This document shows, piece by piece, positions 41,343 through 51,330 of a stretch of 64,000 bases of DNA. Both the position numbers and the translations under genes were made by a program. Under the pieces are notes generated by a model. The model did no database searches. It was not told the origin of the DNA and worked only from the letters and a program-made list of their open reading frames with translations. Within the stretch, counting starts at the first letter, position 1; every line of letters begins with the position of its first letter. The stretch is from Pseudobdellovibrionaceae bacterium. Its GTDB lineage: Bacteria; Bdellovibrionota; FAC87; UBA2466; JACKAF01. Location: NCBI GenBank assembly GCA_020635235.1, contig JACKAF010000005.1:97513-161512 (forward strand). Reading direction: 5' to 3'.

Positions 41343-42095
41343 ATGGACGAAACTCGTTACCCCTTGGTCGTAATACCCGCCCGCGGGGGGTCGTCCCGCT
41401 TCCCCAAAAAGCCGTTGGCCAGGATCCTGGGAAAACCAATGATTCAGCATGTTTGGGAGGTGGCTCAGGCCTCTAAGCGTGTCGCACAGACGCTCGTGGC
41501 AACCGACGACAGCGCCATATTCGACGCCGTCGAGGGTTTTGGGGGACAGGCCGTGATGACCTCTCCTGAATTTGAGAGCGGATCCGATAGGGTGGCCTGG
41601 GTAGCGAAACAGGCGGGTGCGCAGGCAGATTCCATCGTCATCAATCTGCAAGGGGATGAGCCACTGTTGGCTCCTGAGGCCCTCGATGGGCTCATTCAGG
41701 TTTTGGAGGAGAACCCGGAAGCACAAATGGCGACTCTGGCGGTTAAAAAGCATTCTGAATCCGAGCTTCACAATCCTAACGTCGTTAAAGTGGTATTGGA
41801 CCGTTCCGGTGAAGCTCTCTACTTTTCACGCGCCCCCTTGAAATCCGGCCCCGATTTCTTTTTCAAGCACGTTGGGGTTTACGCTTTTCGGTTCGGAGCC
41901 CTAGAGACTTTTTGCCGGCTTGAGAGCAGCGCACTGGAGAGAGTAGAACGTCTCGAACAATTGCGTGCTTTGCAGAACGGCTTTACAATTCAGGTCATTC
42001 CGATAGCTGAAGATACCGTCGCCGTGGATATTCCCGGGGACGTGGGTTTGGTGGAACAGGCTCTTAAAATGCGTAGTGAGGGGAGACATCCATGA
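41343..42095 (+). CDS. kdsB: 3-deoxy-manno-octulosonate cytidylyltransferase
   Basis: A 250-residue enzyme that activates Kdo as CMP-Kdo for the LPS inner core (CTP + Kdo to CMP-Kdo + PPi). Motifs: the nucleotide-binding [21 protein letters not shown] start, [21 protein letters not shown] (metal Asp), KHVGVYAFR and [13 protein letters not shown]. Length matches KdsB (about 248 residues). ATG 41343 is preferred over the upstream TTG because the sequence in between looks like promoter. It forms a translationally coupled pair with pyrG (ATGA overlap), as in many proteobacteria. It supports an LPS-containing Gram-negative envelope. Confidence 0.95.
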   Translation: MDETRYPLVVIPARGGSSRFPKKPLARILGKPMIQHVWEVAQASKRVAQTLVATDDSAIFDAVEGFGGQAVMTSPEFESGSDRVAWVAKQAGAQADSIVINLQGDEPLLAPEALDGLIQVLEENPEAQMATLAVKKHSESELHNPNVVKVVLDRSGEALYFSRAPLKSGPDFFFKHVGVYAFRFGALETFCRLESSALERVERLEQLRALQNGFTIQVIPIAEDTVAVDIPGDVGLVEQALKMRSEGRHP

Positions 42096-43810
42096 GCGGC
42101 AACGCGAAGTATATATTTGTGACGGGAGGCGTTCTCTCCTCCCTCGGCAAGGGGCTCACGTCGGCGTCCATTGGGGCACTGATGGAGAATCGGGGGCTGA
42201 AGATAACCCTGATGAAGATGGATCCCTACCTCAACATCGATCCGGGTACGATGAACCCGTTTCAGCACGGCGAAGTTTTTGTAACCGAGGACGGGGCTGA
42301 AACCGACTTGGACTTGGGACACTACGAACGGTTTACGAATGTATCGTTGAAACGTGAAAACAGTGTGACGGCGGGCCAGGTATACGAGACCGTAATCGCT
42401 AAAGAGCGTCGCGGCGAATACCTGGGCGGCACCGTGCAGGTGATCCCGCACATTACGGACGAAATCAAGGCCCGCATCCGAAAGGCTGCCAAAGGTAAGG
42501 ATCTCGCCATCGTCGAAATTGGCGGGACCGTGGGGGACATTGAGTCGCTGCCCTTTCTGGAGGCCATTCGCCAGTTTCGTATCGATGTCGGTCCGGAAAA
42601 CGTGATTTTTATCCACCTCACTCTAGTACCTTTTTTGGGCGTTAGCGGTGAACTCAAGACAAAGCCAACTCAGCACAGTGTTCAGAAGCTTCGGGAAATT
42701 GGTATTCAGCCCGATTTTCTGATGTGCCGGACGGACCGCATCCTTCCGCCGGATATTCGTGCGAAGATTGCACTGTTTTGCAGTATCAAGGCGGACAATG
42801 TTATTACGGCAAAGGACGTCGACAACATTTACGAGGTCCCGCTCGTTTTTTACGAACAGGGACTGGATGAAAAAATCTGCAAGCATTTGGGCCTTAAAAA
42901 GCGCTCCCGCGGCCTATCCAAGTGGACCAAGATCGTTCAGACCATGACCTCGCCACGCAATGGAGAGGTACGGATAGGTATCGTCGGCAAATATGTTGAT
43001 TTGGCGGATTCTTATAAGAGTGTGAGCGAGGCCTTGAATCACGGCAGTATCGCGAACAATTGCCGCCTGAGCATCGAGTACATCGACTCCGAAAAGTTGG
43101 AGAGTGCTGGATCCGGGGCCCTGCTGGAAGGTCTTTCAGGCATCCTCGTGCCGGGTGGCTTTGGGGCACGCGGCGTGGAAGGAAAGATCCGCGCTATCCA
43201 CTACGCCCGCAAGAACAAGATTCCTTATTTTGGGATTTGCATTGGTTTGCAACTGGCCATCATCGAATACGCGCGGGATGTGTGCGGCCTGACCAAGGCC
43301 ACGAGCCGAGAGGTTTCCAAGACGGGTGAGTTTGTCATCGATTTGATGGAAGATCAAAAGAAGATACAGCGAATCGGGGGCAGCATGCGCCTGGGTTCGT
43401 ACGAGTGCCGCTTGGAGCCCAATTCTTTGGTCGCCAAGGTGTACTCCAAGAAGAAGGTTTTTGAACGCCACCGGCACCGGTATGAAGTCAATAACCACTA
43501 CCGGCAGATACTCAGCGGTGCAGGGCTTCGTTTCAGCGGCGTGAATTCGGAATTGGATCTTGTGGAAATGATCGAGTTGCCGACGCACCCGTGGTTTGTC
43601 GGCTGCCAATTTCACCCGGAATTCAAGTCCAAGCCCTTTGATCCACACCCACTCTTTGTGGGGTTCGTCAAAGCCTCCATGCTGCATCGAGATCTTGTGG
43701 GGGAGACCAAACCCGGCGATAAAAAAACAAAGGGTAAGAGGTCGAAAGTCTCGGCGAGTCCTTCCCGACTTCGGCCCCGATCGCGTGAGCGCCGGCCGGC
43801 GCTCCACTAG
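42092..43810 (+). CDS. pyrG: CTP synthase
   Basis: A 572-residue enzyme that converts UTP to CTP using glutamine and ATP. The N-terminal synthetase domain starts [20 protein letters not shown] (P-loop) with [13 protein letters not shown]. The C-terminal glutaminase has nucleophile Cys in [10 protein letters not shown], then the His-Glu pair in [13 protein letters not shown] is needed by KdsB, which explains the coupling. The last about 35 residues ([13 protein letters not shown] and the Arg-rich end) are a basic extension not found in E. coli PyrG (545). The ATG start overlaps the kdsB stop by 4 bp. Confidence 0.97.
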   Translation: MSGNAKYIFVTGGVLSSLGKGLTSASIGALMENRGLKITLMKMDPYLNIDPGTMNPFQHGEVFVTEDGAETDLDLGHYERFTNVSLKRENSVTAGQVYETVIAKERRGEYLGGTVQVIPHITDEIKARIRKAAKGKDLAIVEIGGTVGDIESLPFLEAIRQFRIDVGPENVIFIHLTLVPFLGVSGELKTKPTQHSVQKLREIGIQPDFLMCRTDRILPPDIRAKIALFCSIKADNVITAKDVDNIYEVPLVFYEQGLDEKICKHLGLKKRSRGLSKWTKIVQTMTSPRNGEVRIGIVGKYVDLADSYKSVSEALNHGSIANNCRLSIEYIDSEKLESAGSGALLEGLSGILVPGGFGARGVEGKIRAIHYARKNKIPYFGICIGLQLAIIEYARDVCGLTKATSREVSKTGEFVIDLMEDQKKIQRIGGSMRLGSYECRLEPNSLVAKVYSKKKVFERHRHRYEVNNHYRQILSGAGLRFSGVNSELDLVEMIELPTHPWFVGCQFHPEFKSKPFDPHPLFVGFVKASMLHRDLVGETKPGDKKTKGKRSKVSASPSRLRPRSRERRPALH

Positions 43811-43846
43811 GCGATTGCCCGTCCTAGCAACGGGTACTTTTCAGGC

Positions 43847-43879
43847 AAAAAAAAAGCCGTCTGGGTTGCCCCAGACGGC
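43847..43879 (-). terminator. Intrinsic terminator of the dsbA-like gene
   Basis: A perfect 10-bp stem (GCCGTCTGGG at 43856-43865 with CCCAGACGGC at 43870-43879) has a 4-nt loop. On the minus strand it is followed by nine T residues (43855-43847). It is the strongest terminator in the window and sits 16 bp after the dsbA-like gene. On the plus strand there is no T-run, so it does not end pyrG. Confidence 0.9.
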
Positions 43880-43895
43880 CTGAATTCCGACCGAA

Positions 43896-44939
43896 TTAGC
43901 CTTTGCTGAGAATGCGGTCAATTTTCTCTTTGAACTTCTCGAAGGGCTGCGCGCCTTGCAGGAGCGTGCCGTTGATCACAAAAGAAGGTGTTGCCTGGAT
44001 ACCCACTCGCTGGGCCTCCTGCTGGCTGGCTTCCACACGATCTTTGAACTGCCCCTTCGCGTAGCACTCGCCAAATTTGGCTTCATCCAAGCCGATCTTT
44101 TTGGCATAGGCCTTCAAATCGTCATCACCCAACTTGCGTTGGTTTTCAAAAAGGACGTCGTGGAATTCCCAAAACTTTCCTTGATCGTGAGCACAATGGC
44201 TGGCGATTGCCGCTGGAATCGCTCGAGGGTGCGAAGGTAGTGGCATGTCGCGGAAGATGATGCGTACCTTATCCTCGCCGTACTCCTTCTTGATGCGATC
44301 GATTGTCGGAACGACGCGCGAGCAATACGGGCACTCGAAGTCTGAGAATTCTACAATCGTCACCGGCGCGCTGGCTTTTCCCCAAACCGGGTACCCGTCG
44401 GTGGAGACGGCGATCTTGGGAGACTCAGGTTCTTTCAAAAGGAGCTGCACATTCGCCTGGGCCTTTAACTTGTCGACGTATGTCTGGCGCTTTTCGTGGC
44501 GCTGACGAAATTTAAGGTAATCTTTCACGTCTTCTTTGCGGATTCGCGGATCATTGAGACTAAGGCCTTTGGAAGTGAGAAACTCTGTAATTTCCTTGTC
44601 GGTTACTTCAGCTTCTTCACCGCCCATTTCCTTTTCAATCAACTGCGGAATGGGCATGTTCTTCTTTTCACTTTCCGCAAGCAGTAGGCGCTGTTCAATG
44701 TAGTCACTGATTGCGCGTTCCTTAAGGCGGTACATTTCTTCGTCCAGATCAAAGAGGCGCGTTTTAATGGACTGAAAAGCCTCCTCGGCGCGGACGTTAT
44801 TTCCGTTGTATTTGGCCACGACCGGGTTGTCTCCGCCCGACGAGCTCAAAAGCATTTGGATCAAAAAAGTAAGTACGGCACCCACCACCAAACCGCCGGC
44901 GGCTGGGATAATAAATTTTTTGTTCTGGTCATCAGCCAT
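43896..44939 (-). CDS. Membrane-anchored DsbA-type thioredoxin protein with SurA-like N-domain
   Basis: A 347-residue periplasmic protein held by an N-terminal transmembrane segment (residues 9-32). Residues about 40-165 are an alpha-helical, charged domain (RAEEAFQSIKTRLFDLDEEMYRLKERAISDYIEQRLL) of the SurA_N/PpiC N-terminal kind. The C-terminal domain is a DsbA-like thioredoxin fold with the redox site FECPYCSRVVP (CPYC) and the cis-Pro TPSFVING. It probably oxidises or isomerises disulphides of exported proteins, perhaps also binding unfolded chains via the helical part. It overlaps lipB by 8 bp upstream. Confidence 0.88.
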   Translation of the reverse strand: MADDQNKKFIIPAAGGLVVGAVLTFLIQMLLSSSGGDNPVVAKYNGNNVRAEEAFQSIKTRLFDLDEEMYRLKERAISDYIEQRLLLAESEKKNMPIPQLIEKEMGGEEAEVTDKEITEFLTSKGLSLNDPRIRKEDVKDYLKFRQRHEKRQTYVDKLKAQANVQLLLKEPESPKIAVSTDGYPVWGKASAPVTIVEFSDFECPYCSRVVPTIDRIKKEYGEDKVRIIFRDMPLPSHPRAIPAAIASHCAHDQGKFWEFHDVLFENQRKLGDDDLKAYAKKIGLDEAKFGECYAKGQFKDRVEASQQEAQRVGIQATPSFVINGTLLQGAQPFEKFKEKIDRILSKG

Positions 44940-45636
44940 GACATTCTCCGCTTATAGTCTTTACGCGCAATGCGTTTTTGAGTGTCCCTACATTATAGGC
45001 CCAATCAGAATCTGGCAAAAAACTTTTTTTAAGAGTTTCAACGATTTGGGCGGACACCTCTTCCCAACTCAGACGCACGCCACACTCCAAAAGTGACGTC
45101 GTTTTTTGGCCTGGAACCCCACAAGGGTGGATGTGTTTGAACGCGGATTGTTGCGGTGCGAGATAGAGGGCCGCCCCGTGGCTGGTCACCCCCCGTTCCA
45201 ACGACAAGCCGAAGGCCGCAATTTTTTTTCCGTCCACGTAAATCCCAAAAGGTTCTCCCAGCGCGGCTTTTAGACCTAGTCCCTCCAGCCATTCCACTAT
45301 TCCTGCGCTGAATCGGTCGAGAAACGGACGCACACCGCGCGAGGGAAAACCGAACTCAGTAAGGCGAAAGATGGGGTAGATCAGCATTTGACCGGGCCCA
45401 TGAAAAGTCCAACGCCCGCCCCGCGAGGCTCGGTGGATGGCCGCCCCACTGTTGGGGGCGCTGGGAAGCAACTCAGAATCGTCGGCGCGTTTCCCGCCAG
45501 TAAAGGTCGGTTTCGGCTCACTCAGAATAAGGAAGTTGCTGTACGGGTGTCGGATGGCGAGCTGGGTTTTCTCTTGTCGAAGGCTCTCCAGATCCTCCCA
45601 GCTGATGCCGCGAACTTTAGATACTTCCACAGACAT
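44932..45636 (-). CDS. lipB: Octanoyltransferase LipB
   Basis: A 234-residue cytoplasmic enzyme that moves octanoyl from ACP to the lipoyl domains of 2-oxoacid dehydrogenases. Motifs: SRGGRWTFHGPGQMLIYPI (substrate loop), the catalytic Lys in GKKIAAFGLSL, GVTSHGAALYL, and the Cys in HPCGVPGQKTTSL. I chose ATG 45636 (MSVEV start) because the longer frame to 45777 runs into the preceding lipoprotein gene, and the core starts here. It overlaps the dsbA-like gene by 8 bp downstream. Confidence 0.92.
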   Translation of the reverse strand: MSVEVSKVRGISWEDLESLRQEKTQLAIRHPYSNFLILSEPKPTFTGGKRADDSELLPSAPNSGAAIHRASRGGRWTFHGPGQMLIYPIFRLTEFGFPSRGVRPFLDRFSAGIVEWLEGLGLKAALGEPFGIYVDGKKIAAFGLSLERGVTSHGAALYLAPQQSAFKHIHPCGVPGQKTTSLLECGVRLSWEEVSAQIVETLKKSFLPDSDWAYNVGTLKNALRVKTISGECHG

Positions 45637-45691
45637 GCGGCTTACATAAAACGGGGGAGGTTGGGGGTCCAGCGTTTTTTGCCCGAAGGCG

Positions 45692-46624
45692 CTAGTTCTG
45701 GTGGCGGGGGAGGAACATTTCAACGTGATCTTTGGCTTCAAAGCCTGTCCCGGAATGAGCAAGAGCGAGTGCCCCATCTTCGCCGATGAACTCTATGATT
45801 TTGATGGTGCCCCGAAGCGGACCGCGGGCAACACCCAGTTCTTGTTTTGTCGCTTCGTTGGGGACCCGGTGCAGGGGAGCGTAGACTTTTAAGACTTGCC
45901 CGACTTGGAGTCCGGTTATGCGACCCGAGTCCAGGTAAATGCGGGCGTGGTCAATTCGAGCGATCTGTCCGGTCCAGTCGATTCGCTTTGCGTACTGCGG
46001 GAGAAGCTCCAGGACTTCACCCATTGCAAGTTTGACCGCTTCTTCTCCTTGTGACTCCACGTATTCGGCTTCAGTCTTGCCACCAAGAAAGGTGGTTTGC
46101 CCCTCGGAGTATTTGGCTGTTCGCCGCCTTGAAAGGATCTGTTTACGAGTTTTAACGTCGTATACGCGAATACGTACCCTCGCAGAGGTGATTTGAGTAC
46201 GATTCCTAAAGAAGCCTTCGGTGTCGCCTTCGCTTCGCACTTCGATTTCTTCAATCTCCGGGATGACCAGAGCCGAGATACCCTGATCGGCCGCCGCGTC
46301 CATCAGCTTTTGTACGTCGTAGACTTTGTCCTGGCTGAGAAACTTTTCTTCTGTTTCCAGGTCATCCACCGGCACGTAGGTGAAAACGCCGTTGAGCTGG
46401 ATCCACGATTCGATAAACGCGAGTGTACTTTTCTCAAGTATTTGTGCCCCGTGCGCGCTTAGGTTGACCGGCTGAACGACCAAGAGTTTTTTGGGGCCGT
46501 TGGAGAGTGACGGGGCGGGCTCGGTGGAAAGGGATAGAGGTTTGTCGGCCCCTTCGTTGATCTCGGTCGAACTGCATGCGGCAAGAAACGCCAAAGCCAG
46601 AAGAAAGACGATTCGTAGTGGCAC
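45692..46624 (-). CDS. Lipoprotein with nucleotide-like or curli-assembly-type fold
   Basis: A 310-residue exported lipoprotein. The signal sequence ends in the lipobox LAAC (Cys about residue 17). The mature part has KKLLVVQPVN, YVPVDDLETEE and a QGISALVIPEIEEIEVRSEG block. Together with RVRIRVYDVKTRKQILSRR and the VVQ start, this is of the CsgG/DUF799-like assembly-lipoprotein style, but the assignment is weak. The C-terminal part ITGLQVGQVLKVY, RGTIKIIEFIG and ALALAHSGTGFEAKDHVEMF looks like a small FlgT-C-like beta domain. GTG 46624 has AAGGA 7 nt upstream. It lies next to lipB, possibly in one operon with it. Confidence 0.7.
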   Translation of the reverse strand: MPLRIVFLLALAFLAACSSTEINEGADKPLSLSTEPAPSLSNGPKKLLVVQPVNLSAHGAQILEKSTLAFIESWIQLNGVFTYVPVDDLETEEKFLSQDKVYDVQKLMDAAADQGISALVIPEIEEIEVRSEGDTEGFFRNRTQITSARVRIRVYDVKTRKQILSRRRTAKYSEGQTTFLGGKTEAEYVESQGEEAVKLAMGEVLELLPQYAKRIDWTGQIARIDHARIYLDSGRITGLQVGQVLKVYAPLHRVPNEATKQELGVARGPLRGTIKIIEFIGEDGALALAHSGTGFEAKDHVEMFLPRHQN

Positions 46625-46667
46625 GTCGTATTCCTTTTTAATGTGACGCGTTGGATGGTTTCGCGAT

Positions 46668-47792
46668 TTAAGAAGAGCTACCTGGCTTCCAGTATCTCAC
46701 AGTGAGAGCATCTGAATCAATTTTTAGGACTTTCAGATTGAACCCCGAGAACTGGGATCGTCCCAGCCGCTCCGAGAATTCCGCCGGGCCCACCGAGCTC
46801 ATGACTTCGAACTCTGCCCCATCGGGCTCCATGCTGCGCAGCGAGATGCGCACCACGTAGTCGAGTTTAGCTAGAGCGTCTTCAAGCACATTGTGGCTGG
46901 TGTAGGGAATCCCCTTAACTACCAGGTGAAAGACCGAACTGAAGAGGGCCCCCTTAGATATTACTTGCTCGAGGCGTTGGACAAAGTCCGAGATAGGCTT
47001 GGCGAGGGTCTCGTTTAAGCGAGCCTCGCTCGCCATATCACTTTGGGCGAGCGCCAGATCTTCGGTGTCGGCAGTTGCGATACGGGATTGATCGAAGTTG
47101 TAAAGATAGAGATCCAGTTTTGCTCCCCCACAGCTGTAGCAGGAAGAAAGGTGGACCCAAAGAGCTGTCTTTGAATCGGTCGAAAGTCCAATCTCACGTA
47201 GAGCCGCGATTTCGTTTTTGGTACGCGCGGGTTTACTTAACGGAAAACGGGTAAAGGGAACTATCTTCAAATTGACGTTGAGCTTCGCCAACGAAGCGTC
47301 GAGCAACGTCCGCACGATCTTGGCGTACTTGCTGGATTCCACCTTTTCCGACGTGCTTTCAGGCGAGATAGAGTTATCCGGAAAATCGGAAGACAAGACT
47401 AGCAGAGGGTTTAAGGACGTACTTTCTGACTTAACAGAAGCAATGCGGGCCCATTCCTTGAGGCCTTTGGAATCCAGGTGGCCTTTGACCTCCATAAAGG
47501 GTTTTCCCGAGAAAAACTTTCGGCGGGTGAAATCGAGCACGTATTTCTCGGTGAACTCGGGAGTTACCTTCTCTTCGACGGCCGCGTACTTGTCCTTCAT
47601 CTCGGATTTGAGCCAATTCACCACAGCCTGGTGTTTCAAATCCATCGCAAATTTTCCGGTTTGCGTAAGCATGTCGTCAGGAATGGGCGCGGAAATGTTG
47701 AATGTTTCTCCCTCCGCATGCAGAGCCGAGAAAGTGACAAAGCAGCCCAGAAGAAGAACCCAGCGGCTAACGAAATTCAATTTTGCTTCCAT
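46668..47792 (-). CDS. Secreted hypothetical protein
   Basis: A 374-residue exported protein. Residues 1-26 form a signal peptide (RWVLLLGCFVTFSALHA). ATG 47792 is chosen so that the signal comes first; it overlaps the dnaE 3' end by 26 bp. The N-terminal mature part reads FNISAPIPDDML. A WLKSEMKDKYAA helix and the SLNPLLVLSSDFPDNSIS region follow. A nearby CYSCGGAKLDLYLY stretch has two Cys that may form a disulphide. The C-terminal part ALAKLDYVVRISLRSMEPDGAEFEV resembles the beta-strand repeats of FlgT/BON-like domains. No enzymatic site is recognised. Confidence 0.65.
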   Translation of the reverse strand: MEAKLNFVSRWVLLLGCFVTFSALHAEGETFNISAPIPDDMLTQTGKFAMDLKHQAVVNWLKSEMKDKYAAVEEKVTPEFTEKYVLDFTRRKFFSGKPFMEVKGHLDSKGLKEWARIASVKSESTSLNPLLVLSSDFPDNSISPESTSEKVESSKYAKIVRTLLDASLAKLNVNLKIVPFTRFPLSKPARTKNEIAALREIGLSTDSKTALWVHLSSCYSCGGAKLDLYLYNFDQSRIATADTEDLALAQSDMASEARLNETLAKPISDFVQRLEQVISKGALFSSVFHLVVKGIPYTSHNVLEDALAKLDYVVRISLRSMEPDGAEFEVMSSVGPAEFSERLGRSQFSGFNLKVLKIDSDALTVRYWKPGSSS

Positions 47793-50700
47793 ATTCTTTA
47801 AAGTCAGTTCGGATTTGCTCAATGATTTCACGGTTTATGGGAATAGAACCATTCAACCTTAGAACAGTTTCGGTCTTTTCATCAAGGTTCAGGTGCAGAA
47901 AAAGTGGAGCGCCGGTGGCGTCCGGAGAATTCTGTAAGAATTTCTGAAGGTTACGTGAGCAGGTTAGCCCGTCGGGTCCCGCCCAACGCTCCGCGGGTAC
48001 GTGCAAGTGGACCTCGCGCGCTAGGGCCTCATAAGCAAAGCGCAGCGGGAGAATCCGTCCCTTTGCCTTCTTCTTCGAAAGGATGAGCTTGTGACCGTTT
48101 TCGCCGACCTCCAAAGTCGCCGAGATCCAGAGAGGTTCTCCAGATTTTAGTATTTCTTCGGACTCCAAATACACGTCCGAAAAGATAACCATTTCGATTT
48201 GCGCCAGCTGATCCTCAACCGTGGCAAAGGCCATTCTGTCTCCGCGTTTGGTGAGTATCTCTCGAAATGCCGTGAGTTGGGCTCCCACAAAGCATTCTTT
48301 GCCAGACGCCCGCTGGAGCAAGTCCGAGATGGAATCGGTAGTGTATTTTTTTAGCTCCCATTCCAAATCATCAAGGGGATGGCCCGACACAAAAAAGCCG
48401 ATAGTATCTTTTTCGAGCTTTAGTTCTTCCATCCGATTCCAGGGGGGCTTTTCCGGGTACGTAACTTCCCGGTGCGCGAAACCGTTGTCCTCTTCGCCCA
48501 TGAGATCCAGAAAGGAAGACTGGTTGTCGTCTCGATTTTTCTGCAGACTGGCACCCAGCTCAAGTGCGCTGTCAATCGCCGCAAAGAGAGAAGCTCGATG
48601 GACACCAAAACTGTCGAAGGTTCCCGCCTTCACAAAAGCTTCAAGTACGCGCTTGTTTACGACACGGTTATTGGTTCGCGCACATAGATCAAAGAGATCC
48701 TTGAATGGCCCTTCCTTGCGGCGGGCTTCAATGATCTCGTCGATGGCAATTTGCCCGACTCCCTTGATGGCACCAAATCCAAATCTAATTTGCTTATCCG
48801 ACATTACCGTGAAGTCAGTTTCACTTTCGTTAATATCGGGTGGAAGAACAGCAATCCCATGCTTGCGCGCGTCTGCAATGTAGCGGGTAATCTTGTCTGT
48901 GTTTTCACGTTCAACGGTCAACAGAGCGGCGAAAAACTCAACCGGGTAATGCGTTTTTAGATAGGCCGTCTGGAACGTGACCATGGAATAAGCAGCGGAA
49001 TGGGACTTGTTGAAGCCGTAGCCTGCGAATTTGGCCATAAGTTCGAAAAGGTGTTCGACCTTTTCCTTGTTGTGGCCATTCGTAAGAGCTCCAGAAACAA
49101 AAGTTTCCTTTTGTTTCTCCATCTCTTTTACTTTCTTCTTTCCCATCGCACGGCGAAGGAGATCGGCGCCGCCAAGAGTGTAATTGGCAAGACTTACTGC
49201 GATCTGCTGTACCTGTTCCTGAAAAACGATAACCCCGTAGGTGTCTTTTAGGATCGGCTCCAATTCGTTGAAGTCGTAAACGACGGGCGTTTCCCCGTGC
49301 TTTCGGGAAATATAATCATCCAACATGCCGCTACCGATAGGGCCGGGTCGGTAAAGCGCGCTAATGGCAACAATGTCTGCAAACTGGTCGGGTTGTACCC
49401 GCCGGAGCAGATCCTGCATCCCAGAACTTTCCAGCTGGAAGATGCCAAATGTATCGCCCTTGCTCAGGAGCTTGTAGGTGGGCGCATCGACAAGCGGCAA
49501 CTTGTTCAAAATCAAGTGGCGGTCCGGATAGCGCTGGTTGACCAGATCTTCCGCTTTTTGAAGGAAGGTGAGTGTTTTGAGTCCCAGGAAATCAAACTTG
49601 ATAAGACCAATGCGTTCGGCATTGGTCATATCAAATTGGATAACCGCCTCGCCTTCCTTTCCACGGTAAAGCGGGCAGTGCTCGACCATTGGGTTGTTGG
49701 CTATAACAACGCCTGCTGCGTGGATCGAAGCGTGGCGGTATAAACCTTCCAAGGATTGGCTAATCGAGAAAAGCCTCTCGGTGCGCGCGTCGGTTTCCTG
49801 TGCCTGCCTGAGTCGCGGTTCCTGTTCGAGAGCTTCCTTTAAGGTGATGTTGAGTGTTGCAGGGACAAGTTTGGCAATTTTGTCGACTTCAAACGGCGCA
49901 AACCCTAGGACGCGCCCGACATCTCGGAGTACGCCGCGCGCCTGCAATTTTCCGAAGGTGATGATCTGAGCTACGCATTCTTCGCCATATTTTTCGGTGA
50001 CGTAGCGGATCATCTTATCGCGCTTTTCCATGCAGAAATCGACGTCAAAATCCGGAAGGCTGACGCGTTCTGGGTTAAGAAAACGCTCAAATAACAATCC
50101 GTGCTCAATAGGATCCAGATCGGTGATGCGCAGGACGTAAGCGACTAAGCTGCCGGCTCCGGAACCACGGCCCGGACCGACCGGGATACCGTTCCGTTTA
50201 GCGTAACCAATGAAGTCGGCGACGATAAGGTAGTAACCCGCAAAGCCCATTTCATTGATGACGGTGAGCTCTTTTTCCAGGCGCTCCGCGTAGAGTTTGC
50301 GTTCGTCACTACTGAAGGTGGAGCCGCGCAGGGCCTCCAGATCGGCGTATCTCTCCTCGAGCGCGACGCGGGAGTTTTCGCAAAGCATCTGCTCCAGCGT
50401 CTTTCCCGGGGGCGGATCGAACTTAGGGAAATGGTAGATCTGGCGTCCTTTGTCGTCCTTTAGCTTGAATTCAAACTGACAGGCCTTCGTGATCTCCATG
50501 GTGTTCGCAATGGCTTCAGGACAAAAGGCGAACTCTTCTTTCATGCGCGCCTGAGGCTTGAAATAGAATTCCTCTGAAACCATGTGGTGTGAACTCGGAT
50601 CCTCGATCACTTGGCCCGTTTGGATCGCCATGAGGACTTCTTGAGTAAACGCATCTTCTTTTTTCAGGTAGTGGCAGTCGGCAGTAGCAAGCAGCGGGAT

Positions 50701-51330
50701 GCCGGTATCTTCCGCAAGCTCCTGGTAACGTTGGTTGACGACCATTTGTTGAGGGACGCCGTTGTTTTGGAGCTCAAGGTAGAACCGCCCTCGAAATATT
50801 TTGTAGTACCATTCGGCCGCTCGGCGGGCGCGATCCATATCTCCCATCAAACATTGGCTAGCGACTTCGCCCTTGAGGCACGCCGAAGTCGCAATGAGCC
50901 CTTCCGAGTACTGTTCGAGTACCTCTTTGTCGACGCGGGGCCGGTAGTAAAAGCCTTCCAAGTAGCCGATGGAAACTATCTTGCAAAGATTGTGGTAGCC
51001 GATTTCGTTCATGGCGAGCAGGATGAGGTGGTGCATCCCCGATCGTGAGACTGCATAGGGCGCGACCTCGTTGTTCGCGTTAAAAGGTGCCGACTTCATG
51101 TGTCGGCTACCGGGCGCCAGATAGATTTCGCACCCAAGGATCGGCTGTATCCCGTGTTCTTTAGCCTTGTGATAAAAATCCAGTACGCCAAACATGTTGC
51201 CGTGATCCGTTATGGCAACGGCTTCCATCTTGTCTTCGGTGGCCGCTTTGAAAAGCGGATCCAGACGAATAGCGCCGTCTAAAAGACTGTACTGAGTGTG
51301 CAGGTGTAGGTGTGTAAAGTCGGCGTTCAT
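47767..51330 (-). CDS. dnaE: DNA polymerase III alpha subunit
   Basis: The 1187-residue replicative polymerase catalytic subunit. Domain order: PHP domain (FTHLHLHTQYSLLDGAIR), palm with the catalytic Asp pair in PDFDVDFCMEKRDKM (about residue 400), and a fingers/tau-binding region with the GYGFNKSHSAAYSMVTF motif. Then a helix-hairpin-helix (GFGAIKGVGQIAIDEII) and an OB-fold (FVGAQLTAFREILTKRGDRM) before the tail. Length is typical for DnaE1 (1160 in E. coli). The start overlaps the lepB stop by 4 bp (ATGA), giving a ltaE-lepB-dnaE transcription unit. Confidence 0.98.
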   Translation of the reverse strand: MNADFTHLHLHTQYSLLDGAIRLDPLFKAATEDKMEAVAITDHGNMFGVLDFYHKAKEHGIQPILGCEIYLAPGSRHMKSAPFNANNEVAPYAVSRSGMHHLILLAMNEIGYHNLCKIVSIGYLEGFYYRPRVDKEVLEQYSEGLIATSACLKGEVASQCLMGDMDRARRAAEWYYKIFRGRFYLELQNNGVPQQMVVNQRYQELAEDTGIPLLATADCHYLKKEDAFTQEVLMAIQTGQVIEDPSSHHMVSEEFYFKPQARMKEEFAFCPEAIANTMEITKACQFEFKLKDDKGRQIYHFPKFDPPPGKTLEQMLCENSRVALEERYADLEALRGSTFSSDERKLYAERLEKELTVINEMGFAGYYLIVADFIGYAKRNGIPVGPGRGSGAGSLVAYVLRITDLDPIEHGLLFERFLNPERVSLPDFDVDFCMEKRDKMIRYVTEKYGEECVAQIITFGKLQARGVLRDVGRVLGFAPFEVDKIAKLVPATLNITLKEALEQEPRLRQAQETDARTERLFSISQSLEGLYRHASIHAAGVVIANNPMVEHCPLYRGKEGEAVIQFDMTNAERIGLIKFDFLGLKTLTFLQKAEDLVNQRYPDRHLILNKLPLVDAPTYKLLSKGDTFGIFQLESSGMQDLLRRVQPDQFADIVAISALYRPGPIGSGMLDDYISRKHGETPVVYDFNELEPILKDTYGVIVFQEQVQQIAVSLANYTLGGADLLRRAMGKKKVKEMEKQKETFVSGALTNGHNKEKVEHLFELMAKFAGYGFNKSHSAAYSMVTFQTAYLKTHYPVEFFAALLTVERENTDKITRYIADARKHGIAVLPPDINESETDFTVMSDKQIRFGFGAIKGVGQIAIDEIIEARRKEGPFKDLFDLCARTNNRVVNKRVLEAFVKAGTFDSFGVHRASLFAAIDSALELGASLQKNRDDNQSSFLDLMGEEDNGFAHREVTYPEKPPWNRMEELKLEKDTIGFFVSGHPLDDLEWELKKYTTDSISDLLQRASGKECFVGAQLTAFREILTKRGDRMAFATVEDQLAQIEMVIFSDVYLESEEILKSGEPLWISATLEVGENGHKLILSKKKAKGRILPLRFAYEALAREVHLHVPAERWAGPDGLTCSRNLQKFLQNSPDATGAPLFLHLNLDEKTETVLRLNGSIPINREIIEQIRTDFKEYGSKIEFR

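Noticed and set aside
45637..45777. N-terminal extension of LipB
   Set aside because: The extra residues overlap the upstream lipoprotein gene and are not part of the LipB core.
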